58,650 nucleotides of DNA from Clostridium sp. MCC353 (GCF_018785315.1 NZ_WQPN01000168.1:6982-65631), one strand, 5' to 3'. Numbered from the stretch's first letter, positions 1-9,360 are shown. The notes: generated by a model not told the origin, from the sequence alone. Program-made: numbers and translations.

Positions 1-1
1 A

Positions 2-160
2 GCCTTGACCCTTTACTGTTATTCCCCACGTCAGTTACTTGAAATGTCTATACCATAATCTGCTCTAAATACCAAACACCGTCTCAAGCAAACGCTTCTC
101 TGCCTTTTCTACTTCCCTTCCCCAAATCTTTATTTATCCTTTATCAAACCAGTACACAGC
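2..160 (+). repeat. Leader repeat, copy 1
   Basis: About 159 bp that match 58321-58479 at roughly 85 percent by eye. Shared blocks include CCCCACGTCAGTTACTTGAA, ATGTCTATACCAT, CGCTTCTCTGCC, CCAAATCTTTAT and the end CAGTACACAGC. The copy starts in the tail of the GAAGGCATTTT-type hairpin seen complete before copy 2, so the repeat unit probably extends left of the window. It runs directly into a family 1 long inverted repeat. It contains no credible gene. Confidence 0.85.
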
Positions 161-176
161 CATGAATCCTGGAAAT

Positions 177-460
177 GGGGACGGACGGGGGCGGAGGCCT
201 GCCTGGAGGTTTGATGCCGGGCGGAGCGGAATCCGTTGGCGATGAAAGCCGTCTGGAAACCGTAAGTGAAACTAAGGCTCCAGGGATGGAAAAAGACGGG
301 CAGAAACTGAAAACCAAATCAGTTTCTGAGATGCCCACTGAACGGTAAAGTCCCATAAAGAGTTTACCGTGAATGGGCATCGGACCGTCTTTTTCCGTCC
401 CTGGAGCCTTAGTTTCACTTACGGTTGGAAGCCGGTTTTCATCGCCAACGGATTCCGCTC
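177..460 (+). repeat. Long inverted repeat family 1, copy A (right side truncated)
   Basis: Arms 224-299 and 385-460 are reverse complements over about 76 bp with a few mismatches and one short internal loop. The tip (300-384) holds two further hairpins: CAGAAACTGA/TCAGTTTCTG and GATGCCCA/TGGGCATC. The outer left arm (about 181-223) resembles the outer arm of copy C, but its partner is missing on the right, so this copy has lost about 45 bp. It lies 3' of the alkyltransferase-like gene. Short ORFs over it are by-products of the palindrome. It matches no RNA family I know; it may be a MITE-like repeat or a structured RNA. Confidence 0.85.
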
Positions 461-495
461 ATGGCGTCACTTTTAAGAATCAACTAAATAAAGAT

Positions 496-849
496 TCAAA
501 TCCCCATCTCCTCAAAGCTCCCCCTCATCCTCAACGCATCTTCCATCGTATTATGCCAGCCAAACCGTTTTAAATCCACCCGGTTGTCCCGGACCTCCAC
601 GCCTTCTGCCTCCAGCATGATCTTCTGGAGATCCGGCTGGGCAAAGGCTTGGGCGCCGCTTAAATATCCTTGGCCGTTTACAACGCGGTGGGCGGGGACT
701 TCGCCTTCCCGGATGCGCCGGTTCAGGCCGTATCCTACCTGCCTCGCGTTTTTGGGCATGCCGCACAAAAGAGCGATCTGGCCGTAGGATGCCACTTTTC
801 CCTCTGGAATCTGCCTGCATACGAGAATCACTCTCTGGTAAAAATCCAT
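496..849 (-). CDS. Alkyltransferase-like (ATL) DNA repair protein
   Basis: A 117-residue protein with the DNA-binding fold of O6-alkylguanine-DNA alkyltransferases: SYGQIA (21-26), GYGLNRR (39-45) and the active-site segment PAHRVVNGQG at 52-61. Active enzymes have PCHRV; here the acceptor Cys is Ala53. This is the hallmark of ATL proteins, which bind O6-alkylguanine without repairing it and pass the lesion to nucleotide excision repair (known for the family). The His and Arg of the motif are kept. It starts 10 bp after the CBM9-like gene, so the two are probably cotranscribed. ATL assignment is firm; the in vivo role is inferred. Confidence 0.88.
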   Translation of the reverse strand: MDFYQRVILVCRQIPEGKVASYGQIALLCGMPKNARQVGYGLNRRIREGEVPAHRVVNGQGYLSGAQAFAQPDLQKIMLEAEGVEVRDNRVDLKRFGWHNTMEDALRMRGSFEEMGI

Positions 850-859
850 ACTGCCGCCC

Positions 860-1468
860 CTATTCCATCACTGCTTCCGCAAAATATTCCGGCAGATGGA
901 AATCCGGTTTTTCACTTTTTATTTCCGTAAAACTTCCGAAATGAACCGGTTCCTGCACCTCGCTGATCTTATAAAAATTGCATTTAAAACGGTCCCCGCC
1001 GGAAAATTCACTCTTTTTGTATACATATTCGACCACTTCCAGAGGAACCAGGATTTCCAGTTTCCAGCAGTCTTCCAATATCTGGCACCGGCAGCGGCAG
1101 GCTTCCCTCAATTCTTTTGGCAGCGGCTGACGGTCTTTACGGCCCCGTCCGTATTTCGCATGCAGGGTTCCCAGCACATTTGCCTCGAAATTCAGATAAA
1201 TCTGGTCTTCCCCATCCTGGGGGAAAAACTGGAAAAATGCTTCCATAGCGGTTTCCCGGCACACCATCCCGTCCGGTTCCGTGCAGGCTCCGGCCGGATT
1301 TTTCTCCTCGGAAACCATCTCCACTAAAAAGCCATGATTCTTCCAATATCCCATTCTGCCGTATGTTACCGGCCTGTAATCTCCGCCCCAGTTGTAGCAG
1401 TCCACATGAAACACCGGGCATTCCTTTAATTCTTCTGCATTCTCAATTGCTTTAACTAAATAATCCAT
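860..1468 (-). CDS. CBM9-like carbohydrate-binding domain protein
   Basis: A 202-residue protein with no signal peptide or membrane segment. Its layout (WGGDYRPVTYGRMGYW near 27-42, AMEAFFQFFPQ, then IYLNFEANVLG) resembles the family 9-like carbohydrate-binding beta-sandwich proteins common in Clostridia and Bacteroidetes. It has a strong site, AGGAGG, 6 bp before ATG. It lies 48 bp after the response regulator gene of the sugar importer operon and is likely its distal part. Absence of an export signal argues against extracellular polysaccharide binding, so the domain may have a cytosolic role. Family is moderately sure; ligand unknown. Confidence 0.6.
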   Translation of the reverse strand: MDYLVKAIENAEELKECPVFHVDCYNWGGDYRPVTYGRMGYWKNHGFLVEMVSEEKNPAGACTEPDGMVCRETAMEAFFQFFPQDGEDQIYLNFEANVLGTLHAKYGRGRKDRQPLPKELREACRCRCQILEDCWKLEILVPLEVVEYVYKKSEFSGGDRFKCNFYKISEVQEPVHFGSFTEIKSEKPDFHLPEYFAEAVME

Positions 1469-1516
1469 CTTAATCCTCCTAGCCGGAATGTTTTATCCGT
1501 AACTATTATTTTCTCA

Positions 1517-3055
1517 CTATTCCCCTTTGTTCGCTCTGTATTCCGTCGGCGTACAGTTTTCATACTTTTTAAATATTTTAGCAAAATAATTCTGGCTGTT
1601 AAACCCCACCTCATAGGTAATTTCTTTAATACTTTTGGGGCCTTTTAAAAGCTTCTTGGCTTCCTCCACCCGTTTCTCAGATAAAAGATCGGTAAAATTC
1701 TTTTCCGTATATTTTTTCAGCAGACGGCTCAGATAATAAGGTGAGATATCCAGGGCTTCTGCCACTTGTTCCAGCATGATATTATTTTGATAATTACTTT
1801 CAATATAATTTAACGCCCTGCCCACGATTTGGTTGGACTTTTCCTTGTTTAAATCTCCGGTTTCCTCCAACACTGCCTTTAAGTGAAGCCTGATATAAGT
1901 CTCCACCGCCATATGATCTTCAAGGGCTGTCACCTCGTCAATGGACATTCTGGAATAATCCGCGGATTCCAGCCTGACATAATACCGCTGAATCTCCTTC
2001 AGGCACAGGATCATAAATTGATAAATGTTCTCTTTTAACTGTTTAAAAGAATATGTGTTTATCGTCGCCGCCCTGAGAATTTCTCCGGTACAGCATAAAA
2101 CCGCTTCCTCCTCTCCTGATTTTATGCCGTTTAATATTTTTGCAATCACTTCATCGTAACTGTTTCTGTTGTCCTTATCCCCGCTTCCTGTCATTTTATA
2201 TACCAGATAAGAGGATTCTTCGCACAATTCCACGGCCCGCAGCGCTTCTCTGTAAGATTCCCTCAATCCGCTTCCCAGTTCATAGATCGTCCCAATTCCC
2301 AAACGGCACTCACTGCGTCCCAATTCATCCAAAAGCATTCTGACAAAATGTCCCACTTCTGATGTTTTTCTCATCTCAATCTGATTTCTGCTGAGAATAT
2401 AAAAGACCAATTCCGTATGAAACAGTTCTCCAATACAATTAAGGCCCACGTCCTGTAATGCGCCTTTTACCTTCCTTAACAAATATCTTGGATTTTTCTC
2501 ATAACTGCATACGAAACAGAAACCGGTATCCGCCTCAAATCCCAGAAATGAAATCAGCCGCTGGAGCTCTTCTCTTGATTTTCCAGATATCATCCCATAG
2601 ATGCAGTCCAGCTCCACAATGGGTTTAATCTCTTCCACGCTGGTTAAAAGGGCTGATTTCTTCTGCTCCGTTTCCTGTTCCGCGCTGATTTTCAGTATCA
2701 CATCTTCAATCACTTTTTTCAGTTCTGAAATCTTCGCAGGCTTTAAAAGGAACTGCTCCACGCCAAGGGTCAGAGCCTTCTGCGCATATTCAAAATGATT
2801 ATATGACGAAAGGATGATATAACGGCTGCGGCCGCATACTTTTTTCATCTCCCTGATGGTTTCCAAACCGTTGATTCCAGGCATGTTAATATCCACCATC
2901 ACAATGTCAGGAACCAGCTTTTTACAAAGTTCCAGGGCCTGGAGTCCGTTTTCCGCCTCTTCAATCCGGGAAATCAGAGGGCAGTTGGCCTGAATCATCA
3001 GTTTAAGCGCGGCTCTCTCGATGGGTTCATCTTCCACTATCATCAGACTGCTCAT
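1517..3055 (-). CDS. YesN-type response regulator, REC plus AraC HTH
   Basis: A 512-residue regulator. The N-terminal receiver domain shows VEDEP (7-11), the phospho-acceptor Asp55 in VDINMPG and the conserved Lys in LLKPAK near 104. A long middle region of YesN type follows, and the last 100 residues form an AraC double helix-turn-helix (LEQVAEALDISPYYLSRLLKK, then IKEITYEVGFNSQNYFAKIFKK). An ATG at 3055 is chosen over an upstream one because GGAGG sits 6 bp before it. The start overlaps the kinase gene by 29 bp, implying translational coupling. It probably controls the importer operon upstream. Confidence 0.93.
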   Translation of the reverse strand: MSSLMIVEDEPIERAALKLMIQANCPLISRIEEAENGLQALELCKKLVPDIVMVDINMPGINGLETIREMKKVCGRSRYIILSSYNHFEYAQKALTLGVEQFLLKPAKISELKKVIEDVILKISAEQETEQKKSALLTSVEEIKPIVELDCIYGMISGKSREELQRLISFLGFEADTGFCFVCSYEKNPRYLLRKVKGALQDVGLNCIGELFHTELVFYILSRNQIEMRKTSEVGHFVRMLLDELGRSECRLGIGTIYELGSGLRESYREALRAVELCEESSYLVYKMTGSGDKDNRNSYDEVIAKILNGIKSGEEEAVLCCTGEILRAATINTYSFKQLKENIYQFMILCLKEIQRYYVRLESADYSRMSIDEVTALEDHMAVETYIRLHLKAVLEETGDLNKEKSNQIVGRALNYIESNYQNNIMLEQVAEALDISPYYLSRLLKKYTEKNFTDLLSEKRVEEAKKLLKGPKSIKEITYEVGFNSQNYFAKIFKKYENCTPTEYRANKGE

Positions 3056-4499
3056 AAATTTCCTCCATTCCATTTGAAACCGGAAGTTCAACTGTGACTG
3101 CGGTACCGCACTGCACCGCGCTTTCGATACTTAAAACCGGCTTGATTCCAAAAAAAAGTTCCAGCCTTTTTCTCACATTATTGATTCCAATGCTCTTTTC
3201 CTCCACACCGGACTGAACCGCTTCCAGTCTGGAACTGTCCATTCCGGTTCCGTTGTCTTCCACCAGGATATAAACCTTATCCCCGCCTCTTTTTACGGAA
3301 ACCAGTACATGAGCACCGCTGACCATATTTTTAACACCGTGTATAACCGCATTTTCAATCAGCGGCTGTATGATCATTCCTGGCATGATTACCTTGGGGA
3401 TATGGTTGCCAACACTCAGCTCAAATTTGATCCTGTGTCCAAATCTGACTTCCTGGATTTTAATATAATTCTTAACGCTTTCAATCTCACTGTACAGATC
3501 GGAAACGCTGTTTGATTTGTCCAGACTGTATCTGAGAAGATCCGTTGTAGTCTCCATCAGCTCCGACGTCTTCTCTGCGCCTTCCAAATAAGCCATTTTG
3601 GAAATCAAACTCAATGTATTAAATAAAAAGTGAGGATTCATCTGCCCCTGAAGAACTTTCAGTTCTGTTTCGATCAGCAGCTCCTTCACTTTCAAATTCT
3701 CATTTTCCTTTTCCAACAGCTGGTTTTCCAGTTGGGATTTTTCCTGCACATGGCGGATGCTGGCCTGCACCTCGTCTGCCATCTCCTGCACCGCCTCTTT
3801 TAAAACCGCCACCTCCACAGTGTCCACTTTCTCTGGCAGGTTTAAATTGTAATCTTCCTTTTTTATTTTCTCAATGCTTGAAACGATCTTACGGATAGGC
3901 AGAGTGATATTCCTGGCCGAAAAGTACGCGAACAGAAGGGCACTGGCCATCATAGCCAGAACAAATATCACCGTTGTGCCGATCTGGTTTTTTAGCTGCA
4001 TGTTCATCTGATCCTTAGCCGCGTTCATTTCGTCTGCTATTAAAGTGGAATATTCTATGTAAGTATTCTGTATATTTTCCGCAATACGGCTGTAAAATCC
4101 ATATTTCTCCTGGAAATTCTGCCGGCGGATTCCGATTTCTTCGAAAACTTCAGAATAGGTATCCACCATATTCTGAAGCTTTGTATAGTTCCAAATTAAC
4201 TCCTCGTTCAATGCTGATTTTTTCAGTTCCGAAATATCCTCACAGCATTGATTCAGCGTGTATCTGTAGAGATCAAGATATTCCTCATCCGACGTATACA
4301 AATACATCTGAGCATAACCGTCTAAAACGGCCACATCTTTATAAAACGCGTTCAGTTCACTGTATTGGTTGGTAAAATTATTATAGATCTTCAGCGCCTT
4401 GCCCGTCCCAACATTGATATACACGGCAATGGCAGTGGAGAGAAAGAATAAAATCAGATAATAGGCCAACAGCCGCTGATTGATTGTCTTCTGCTTCAC
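3027..4499 (-). CDS. YesM-type sensor histidine kinase
   Basis: A 490-residue membrane sensor kinase. Segments 11-30 and about 175-195 are transmembrane; between them lies an extracytoplasmic helical sensor region of about 140 residues. A HAMP-like segment follows, then the YesM/LytS phosphorylation motif QMNPHFLFNTL with His290 and a HATPase domain with VEDNGTGMD. It starts at GTG after GGGAGGAGAGG. It is the fifth gene of the operon and is coupled to the YesN regulator. The signal is likely the sugar, or sugar-loaded binding protein, of the adjacent importer (inference). Confidence 0.93.
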   Translation of the reverse strand: MKQKTINQRLLAYYLILFFLSTAIAVYINVGTGKALKIYNNFTNQYSELNAFYKDVAVLDGYAQMYLYTSDEEYLDLYRYTLNQCCEDISELKKSALNEELIWNYTKLQNMVDTYSEVFEEIGIRRQNFQEKYGFYSRIAENIQNTYIEYSTLIADEMNAAKDQMNMQLKNQIGTTVIFVLAMMASALLFAYFSARNITLPIRKIVSSIEKIKKEDYNLNLPEKVDTVEVAVLKEAVQEMADEVQASIRHVQEKSQLENQLLEKENENLKVKELLIETELKVLQGQMNPHFLFNTLSLISKMAYLEGAEKTSELMETTTDLLRYSLDKSNSVSDLYSEIESVKNYIKIQEVRFGHRIKFELSVGNHIPKVIMPGMIIQPLIENAVIHGVKNMVSGAHVLVSVKRGGDKVYILVEDNGTGMDSSRLEAVQSGVEEKSIGINNVRKRLELFFGIKPVLSIESAVQCGTAVTVELPVSNGMEEIYEQSDDSGR

Positions 4500-4517
4500 T
4501 CTTCCTCTCCTCCCTTT

Positions 4518-5546
4518 TTATGGTCTAAAACTTCTGACCGTTTCCACAAATGCCCTTATATTCTTCTCAGGCGTTCCGGCTGGAAGGGCGCATCCGGCCC
4601 CGATTACAAGTCCCTCTCCCTTAAATATATCCAATACCCTTTTTGTTTCCGCCGCGATGGTTTCCGGCGTGCCGAAATAGAACATTCCAGACGGATCGAT
4701 GGGGCCAAACATCACTGATCTGCCTCTTAAAACCTTTGCGGCCCTGTCCACATCCGTTTTATAATCCACTTCTACCGCATCAAACCCCACACCGGCCACA
4801 TCCTCAATAATCCGGTCCATGTTCCCACAGATATGGCATAATGTTTTTATTCCCAAATCGGATAAATCCTTTTGAAGCCTTTTATGATACGGCAAGGCGT
4901 ATTTTATGTACATATCCCTGCTGATCAGATCCGGGCCGCAGGAACTGTCGCCAAAACTGGTCATATCCGCGCCCGCCTCGTTCATCAGCTTATGAAAGGT
5001 CAGATGCACCTCATAAGCCCGGTCCATCAGCCGGAATATCCCTTCTTCACAGTCCTCGTCCAAAAGATCCGCCATAAAATCCTGCATCCCATAGGACAGC
5101 ATGGCCAGGCTGAAAGCCATCTGATCACAGTTGCCTCTTAAAAACAGCTCGTCCTTAACTTCCCGCTTTATCAGGTAAATCGCTTCCAGCAATATCTTAA
5201 CCCGTTCGTCTTTAACCAGCTTTTCCGGATCCATAGCCTCGATCAGGCATTCGATCTGACCGGACGCAGGACCGGTGACCCGGGCCGGTTCATCCTCCGG
5301 AAAATCTACCGGAACGCCTGCCGCATATGCCTCCATACAGGTATCGATATCCACTAAAATGCCGTCCAAACCATATTTCCGCGCAGTATCGATGTGTGAT
5401 CTGGCAATTACACCTGCATTTTCCCGGTATTCTTTCATGGTGTATCCGCATTCCCTGGCGGCCGACATGAAGTTGTGAAGCATGACTGGGGTCTCACCGA
5501 TCCTTTCCCCGTCCAGCACACGTTTAATTTTCTCATATCCTGTCAT
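4518..5546 (-). CDS. MtaA/MtbA-like methyltransferase (URO-D superfamily)
   Basis: A 342-residue protein of the uroporphyrinogen decarboxylase superfamily. It carries a His-X-Cys...Cys zinc signature (His238, Cys240 in CHICGN; Cys319 in GAGCALP), as in the cobamide:thiol methyltransferases MtaA, MtbA and CmuA. This argues for methyl transfer rather than heme synthesis. It is embedded between the sugar-binding lipoprotein gene (30 bp gap) and the sensor kinase gene (18 bp gap). No corrinoid protein or MtaB-type partner is encoded in the window, so the methyl donor and acceptor are unknown. It might act on a methylated sugar or a methyl group released from it (inference). Confidence 0.8.
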   Translation of the reverse strand: MTGYEKIKRVLDGERIGETPVMLHNFMSAARECGYTMKEYRENAGVIARSHIDTARKYGLDGILVDIDTCMEAYAAGVPVDFPEDEPARVTGPASGQIECLIEAMDPEKLVKDERVKILLEAIYLIKREVKDELFLRGNCDQMAFSLAMLSYGMQDFMADLLDEDCEEGIFRLMDRAYEVHLTFHKLMNEAGADMTSFGDSSCGPDLISRDMYIKYALPYHKRLQKDLSDLGIKTLCHICGNMDRIIEDVAGVGFDAVEVDYKTDVDRAAKVLRGRSVMFGPIDPSGMFYFGTPETIAAETKRVLDIFKGEGLVIGAGCALPAGTPEKNIRAFVETVRSFRP

Positions 5547-5576
5547 TTATCTGCCCCTTTCATTTTATATCCTGCA

Positions 5577-6581
5577 TTACTTCAGGTCAACTTTTACTTT
5601 TAAAGCGTCGCCGTAGGTATCGATATTTTCTTTGGTTATAATGATGGTGCCGGCGTCATTGATTACCTGTTCCGGCTTTTTGCCTTCCGTAATGTTCTGG
5701 TACAGCCAGTAAGCGGCCTGATATCCATAGTTAAAGAAAGAGGTGGCAACCGTTCCGTCCAATTCGTCTTTCCTGATCAGGTCAAGGGTTTCTTCCGTAT
5801 CATCCACGCCGAAAACTACCACCTGATCCCGGATTCCCTTGTCCTGAACCACTTTCGCGCAGGCCGGTCCCGCTTCCGCTGCCAGGTTAATGGCCACATT
5901 GGTTTCCGGATATGCTTTGAATGTATTTTCCCACTCCGTTGTGGATTTCATCTTATCTGATTTGGATTCGGATATATTAACCACTTCAAAACCGCCCGGA
6001 TGTTTGGAAAAGACTTCTTTAATGGCATCGATCTGATCATGGGCGATCTGGTAGTTTAATGCCGCTACCTGGATTGATGCTTTGATGGGCGTATCCTGAT
6101 CAATTTTTTTACATGCTCCCTCATATAATACATCGGCCTGTTTTTTCACATCTTTTCCAAAAAATGCCAGTCTGTCAGTATCGGGAATATCGGAATCCAC
6201 AACCAGAACGGGAATTCCGGCGCTGATGGCTGTTTTAACCGGTTCAGCCGGTACTAAGCCCTGGGTGATAATGCCGTCTGCCTTCTGGGCCACCGCTGTC
6301 TCAACCAGTTTCGACATCTCTTCCGGTGAAATATTTTGAGGTCCTACCCAGTCTCCCTGTACGCCCAGTTCTTCACAGGCCTGTTCAAATCCCTGCTTTG
6401 CAATCAGCCAGACCGGATGAGCCAGAAGCGGTGAAACATAAACAAAATGAAGCTGGTCCGCAGCGGTTGTTTCTTCCTTCTTTCCTCCTGCTCCCTCTGT
6501 CTGGTTCGCCGCCGGCGCCGAACATGCCGCTAATGATACCGCCATGGATAACGCTAATACTGCTGATAATAATTTCTTCAT
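5577..6581 (-). CDS. Sugar ABC importer, RbsB-type binding lipoprotein
   Basis: A 334-residue extracellular solute receptor. The N-terminus is a lipoprotein signal (hydrophobic core then the lipobox LAAC near residue 20) followed by a charged, low-complexity linker. The rest is a type I periplasmic-binding fold of the RbsB/ALS class (HFVYVSPLLAHPVW, DGIITQGLVP, PVLVVDSDIPD, FGVDDTEETLD). It lies 68 bp after the ATPase gene, the largest gap in the operon, which may hold a processing site or an internal promoter. The ligand cannot be read from sequence: a pentose, hexose or autoinducer-like sugar would all fit. Confidence 0.9.
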   Translation of the reverse strand: MKKLLSAVLALSMAVSLAACSAPAANQTEGAGGKKEETTAADQLHFVYVSPLLAHPVWLIAKQGFEQACEELGVQGDWVGPQNISPEEMSKLVETAVAQKADGIITQGLVPAEPVKTAISAGIPVLVVDSDIPDTDRLAFFGKDVKKQADVLYEGACKKIDQDTPIKASIQVAALNYQIAHDQIDAIKEVFSKHPGGFEVVNISESKSDKMKSTTEWENTFKAYPETNVAINLAAEAGPACAKVVQDKGIRDQVVVFGVDDTEETLDLIRKDELDGTVATSFFNYGYQAAYWLYQNITEGKKPEQVINDAGTIIITKENIDTYGDALKVKVDLK

Positions 6582-6649
6582 ACTCTTCTCACTTTCCGCC
6601 GTTTAAACGGCACTGTTTTTTATAGGAACTGCTGTTTTCCAAACACGCT

Positions 6650-8176
6650 CTATGTATTGGACGCTATTTTTAACAATGCAACTTCATTTACCTCATCTTT
6701 GCCCAAAATCTTTTGGACCCTGCCTTTGCCTAATACCACAAACCGGTCACACATTGCAATCAATTCCGGCATCTCGGAGGATATCATGATGATACCGATG
6801 CCTTTTGCCGCCAGATCCTGTATTATCTTATAGATCTCCGCTTTGGTTCCCACGTCGATTCCCCTGGTCGGCTCATCCAAAAGGATCACTTTCAGATCGG
6901 TCATCAGCCATTTGGCCAATATCACTTTCTGCTGGTTTCCGCCGGACAGATTGGAAATCAGAGTATCCATGCCCGGCGCTTTTACTCTGAGGGTATCATA
7001 GAATTTCTGTGCTTTTCCACATTCTTTTTGGGGATCGATCAGGATCATACCGGATATCTCTTTTAAAACAGTCAGGGTCATATTGTGTTTGATCGACATG
7101 GTTCCGATAAATCCATTCTTTTTCCGGTCTTCGGTCAAAAGTCCGATCCCATACCTTTTCGCATCCTGTGGAGATCTTATATTTATTTCTTTTCCTTCCA
7201 TCCACACTTTTCCGCTTGTCTTGGGAATGGCCCCAAAGATCGCGTTTACCAGTTCGGATCTCCCGGCGCCGACCAGACCGGCAAGCCCGAGTATCTCTCC
7301 TTTATTCAAACTGAAACTGACATCTTCTATGATATTTTTGCCATATGCAAATGTATGCGGGACTTTAAAATGCTCCACCCTTAACAGCTCTTCTCCAATT
7401 TTTCTGCCTTCCACCTTGGGGTACATGACATCCAGATGACGGCCGATCATATCTTCAATAACCTTTGTGCTGTCATAACCGGACGCTTTTTGATACTGGC
7501 TGATATAAGCCCCGTCCCTTAATATTACCATCCTGTCACATAGGGCAAATACCTCATCCAGCTTATGTGATATGTAGATGCAGGACAGCCCCTCTTCCTT
7601 TAGCTGTCTTAAAACCGTCATTAGCTTCTGCGTTTCCCCTTCCGTCAAAACAGATGTGGGTTCGTCTAAAATGAGAATCTTAGGGTTCCTCACCAGCGCC
7701 CGGGCGATGCATACCAACTGCTGCATGGATGGGCTCAGGCTGCGGGCGGTTACATTGATGTCGATCTTTGCATGGATTTTTTCCAGGGCAGCGCCGGCCT
7801 TTTTCCTGGCTGCCTCCCAATCCACCAGACCAAATCTGGTTTTAGGAAGCATTCCCAGCAGTATATTTTCTGTAACGCTGAGATCCAGTTCCAGATTCAG
7901 TTCCTGGTAAATCATGGCAATCCCGGCGCTTTCTGAATCCGAAGGCGCCTGGAACCTGCACTCAGCGCCGTCCAGAAGTATTTTTCCTTCATAGCTGTTT
8001 TGCGGATACAAGCCGCTGAGAATTTTCATCAGCGTAGACTTTCCGGCGCCATTTTCCCCCATGACCGCCAGGATTTCATGTTCGCAGAGCTTCAGAGAGA
8101 CATCTTTTAACGCAACGGTTCCTAAAAACCGCTTGGTCACATGTTCAACAGATAACACAACTTTAGGTCCATTCAT
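6650..8176 (-). CDS. Sugar ABC importer, double ATPase (RbsA/MglA type)
   Basis: A 508-residue protein with two ABC cassettes, the architecture of monosaccharide importers. Cassette 1 has Walker A GENGAGKST (40-48), a divergent signature LSPSMQQ and Walker B ILILDEPTS. Cassette 2 has a degenerate Walker A GLVGAGRSE but an intact LSGGNQQ signature and ILLDEPTRGID. That asymmetry is normal for RbsA/MglA/XylG. It starts 11 bp after the permease gene, with AGAGGG before the ATG. It energises uptake of the ligand captured by the neighbouring lipoprotein. Confidence 0.95.
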   Translation of the reverse strand: MNGPKVVLSVEHVTKRFLGTVALKDVSLKLCEHEILAVMGENGAGKSTLMKILSGLYPQNSYEGKILLDGAECRFQAPSDSESAGIAMIYQELNLELDLSVTENILLGMLPKTRFGLVDWEAARKKAGAALEKIHAKIDINVTARSLSPSMQQLVCIARALVRNPKILILDEPTSVLTEGETQKLMTVLRQLKEEGLSCIYISHKLDEVFALCDRMVILRDGAYISQYQKASGYDSTKVIEDMIGRHLDVMYPKVEGRKIGEELLRVEHFKVPHTFAYGKNIIEDVSFSLNKGEILGLAGLVGAGRSELVNAIFGAIPKTSGKVWMEGKEINIRSPQDAKRYGIGLLTEDRKKNGFIGTMSIKHNMTLTVLKEISGMILIDPQKECGKAQKFYDTLRVKAPGMDTLISNLSGGNQQKVILAKWLMTDLKVILLDEPTRGIDVGTKAEIYKIIQDLAAKGIGIIMISSEMPELIAMCDRFVVLGKGRVQKILGKDEVNEVALLKIASNT

Positions 8177-8187
8177 ACCGCATCCCT

Positions 8188-9183
8188 CTAGTCTTTCTTA
8201 ATTGAGTTCTTCAGGATCAGCTGACGCTTATACTGATCTAATAACACCGCCAAAACCAGAATCACGCCTACCACCAGATTCTGCCAGTAGACAGATACTC
8301 TCATAAGAGTCAGTGAATTTGTCAATATCTCCATAAACAACGCTCCGATGGAAGCTCCGATGATCGTTCCCATGCCTCCAAAGGTTGATATCCCTCCGAT
8401 AATGGCTCCGCAGATGACAGTCAGTTCGTAGCCGCTTCCTGCCGCAGCTTCCGCCGAACCCAGGCGGGCCGCCATGAAAACCCCGGCCAGCGCAGCTAAT
8501 GTGGAAGTTATCACATATACTGAAAATTTTGTCTTCTTTGTATCAATTCCGGAAATCCTCGCTGCCTCTTCATTTCCTCCCAGCGCATAAACCGCTCTTC
8601 CAAAGGGCGCTTTCGACAATATAATGTGACCTGCCGCGGCGATGACGACCGCCACGACTACAACCATGGGTATATTAAAAATCCTGGTCTGTTCAATCTT
8701 CATCAATCCCTCCGGCAGCGGATAGATGGGAACTCCCTGTGTCAGCACCGATACCAGCCCCCTGGCCGCGTACTGCATTCCCAAAGTGACGATAAGCGGC
8801 GGTATTCCCGCCTTCACAATGATCAGGCCGTTAATTCCCCCTATGATTCCGCCCATCAAAATACCGGTTATAATCGCGAAAAATACCGGAACACCGGCTT
8901 TGCACATCATGCCGGTTATGACACCGCCCAACGCCAAAACCGATCCAACAGATAAATCCAGCCCTCCCGTGATGAGAACCAGAGACATCCCGACTACGGT
9001 TATCAATGTAAATCCTGTGGTCCTCAGTACATTGAAGATATTGCCGGCAGATAAAAATGTGGGGTTGATGCAGGTAACAAATAACACATAGACAATTGTC
9101 GCTATTACAATGCTGCTCTCCTGCTTCTGCATAAACCACCTTATTTTTGTCTTCAAATCCTTTTTCTTTTCTCCTTGCTTCAT
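8188..9183 (-). CDS. Sugar ABC importer, RbsC-type permease
   Basis: A 331-residue integral membrane protein with about eight to ten hydrophobic segments and RbsC/BPD_transp_2 motifs (GGLDLSVGSVLALGG, PPLIVTLGMQYAARG, YALGGNEEAARISGI, GGISTFGGMGTIIGA). It is the first gene of the operon. A GAGGAGGGAG site precedes ATG by 5 bp. The upstream 110 bp contain a TATAAT-like -10 on the minus strand at 9211-9216 without a good -35 at 17 bp, which suits an activator-dependent promoter such as one used by the downstream YesN regulator (inference). Confidence 0.93.
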   Translation of the reverse strand: MKQGEKKKDLKTKIRWFMQKQESSIVIATIVYVLFVTCINPTFLSAGNIFNVLRTTGFTLITVVGMSLVLITGGLDLSVGSVLALGGVITGMMCKAGVPVFFAIITGILMGGIIGGINGLIIVKAGIPPLIVTLGMQYAARGLVSVLTQGVPIYPLPEGLMKIEQTRIFNIPMVVVVAVVIAAAGHIILSKAPFGRAVYALGGNEEAARISGIDTKKTKFSVYVITSTLAALAGVFMAARLGSAEAAAGSGYELTVICGAIIGGISTFGGMGTIIGASIGALFMEILTNSLTLMRVSVYWQNLVVGVILVLAVLLDQYKRQLILKNSIKKD

Positions 9184-9292
9184 GCTGCTCCCTCCTCTTT
9201 TATATCAACTATTATAAGGCGGCGGCTTTCTGTGGTGATGGGCATAAGTTGTCAATATCTTGGACTTATTAGCATTATTCTTTTACAGCGCT

Positions 9293-9336
9293 AAAAAAAT
9301 AGCAATATTTTGCTAAAGGACAGCAAAATATTGCTA
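9293..9336 (-). terminator. Rho-independent terminator of the repair operon
   Basis: On the minus strand TAGCAATATTTTGCT pairs perfectly with AGCAAAATATTGCTA across a 7-nt loop (9300-9336), followed at once by seven T. It sits 25 bp after the endonuclease III stop and separates the repair operon from the sugar operon. Confidence 0.9.
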
Positions 9337-9360
9337 TTAATAATATCGTGGCCTATTTAA

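Noticed and set aside
144-573. Overlapping short reading frames on both strands over repeat A (likewise at 30141-30440 and 57801-58288)
   Set aside because: They lie inside perfect inverted repeats, have no ribosome site and mirror each other across the arms; they are by-products of the palindromes.
584-1327. Plus-strand frames opposite the ATL and CBM9-like genes
   Set aside because: They have no family similarity or ribosome site and lie fully across minus-strand genes with recognisable motifs.
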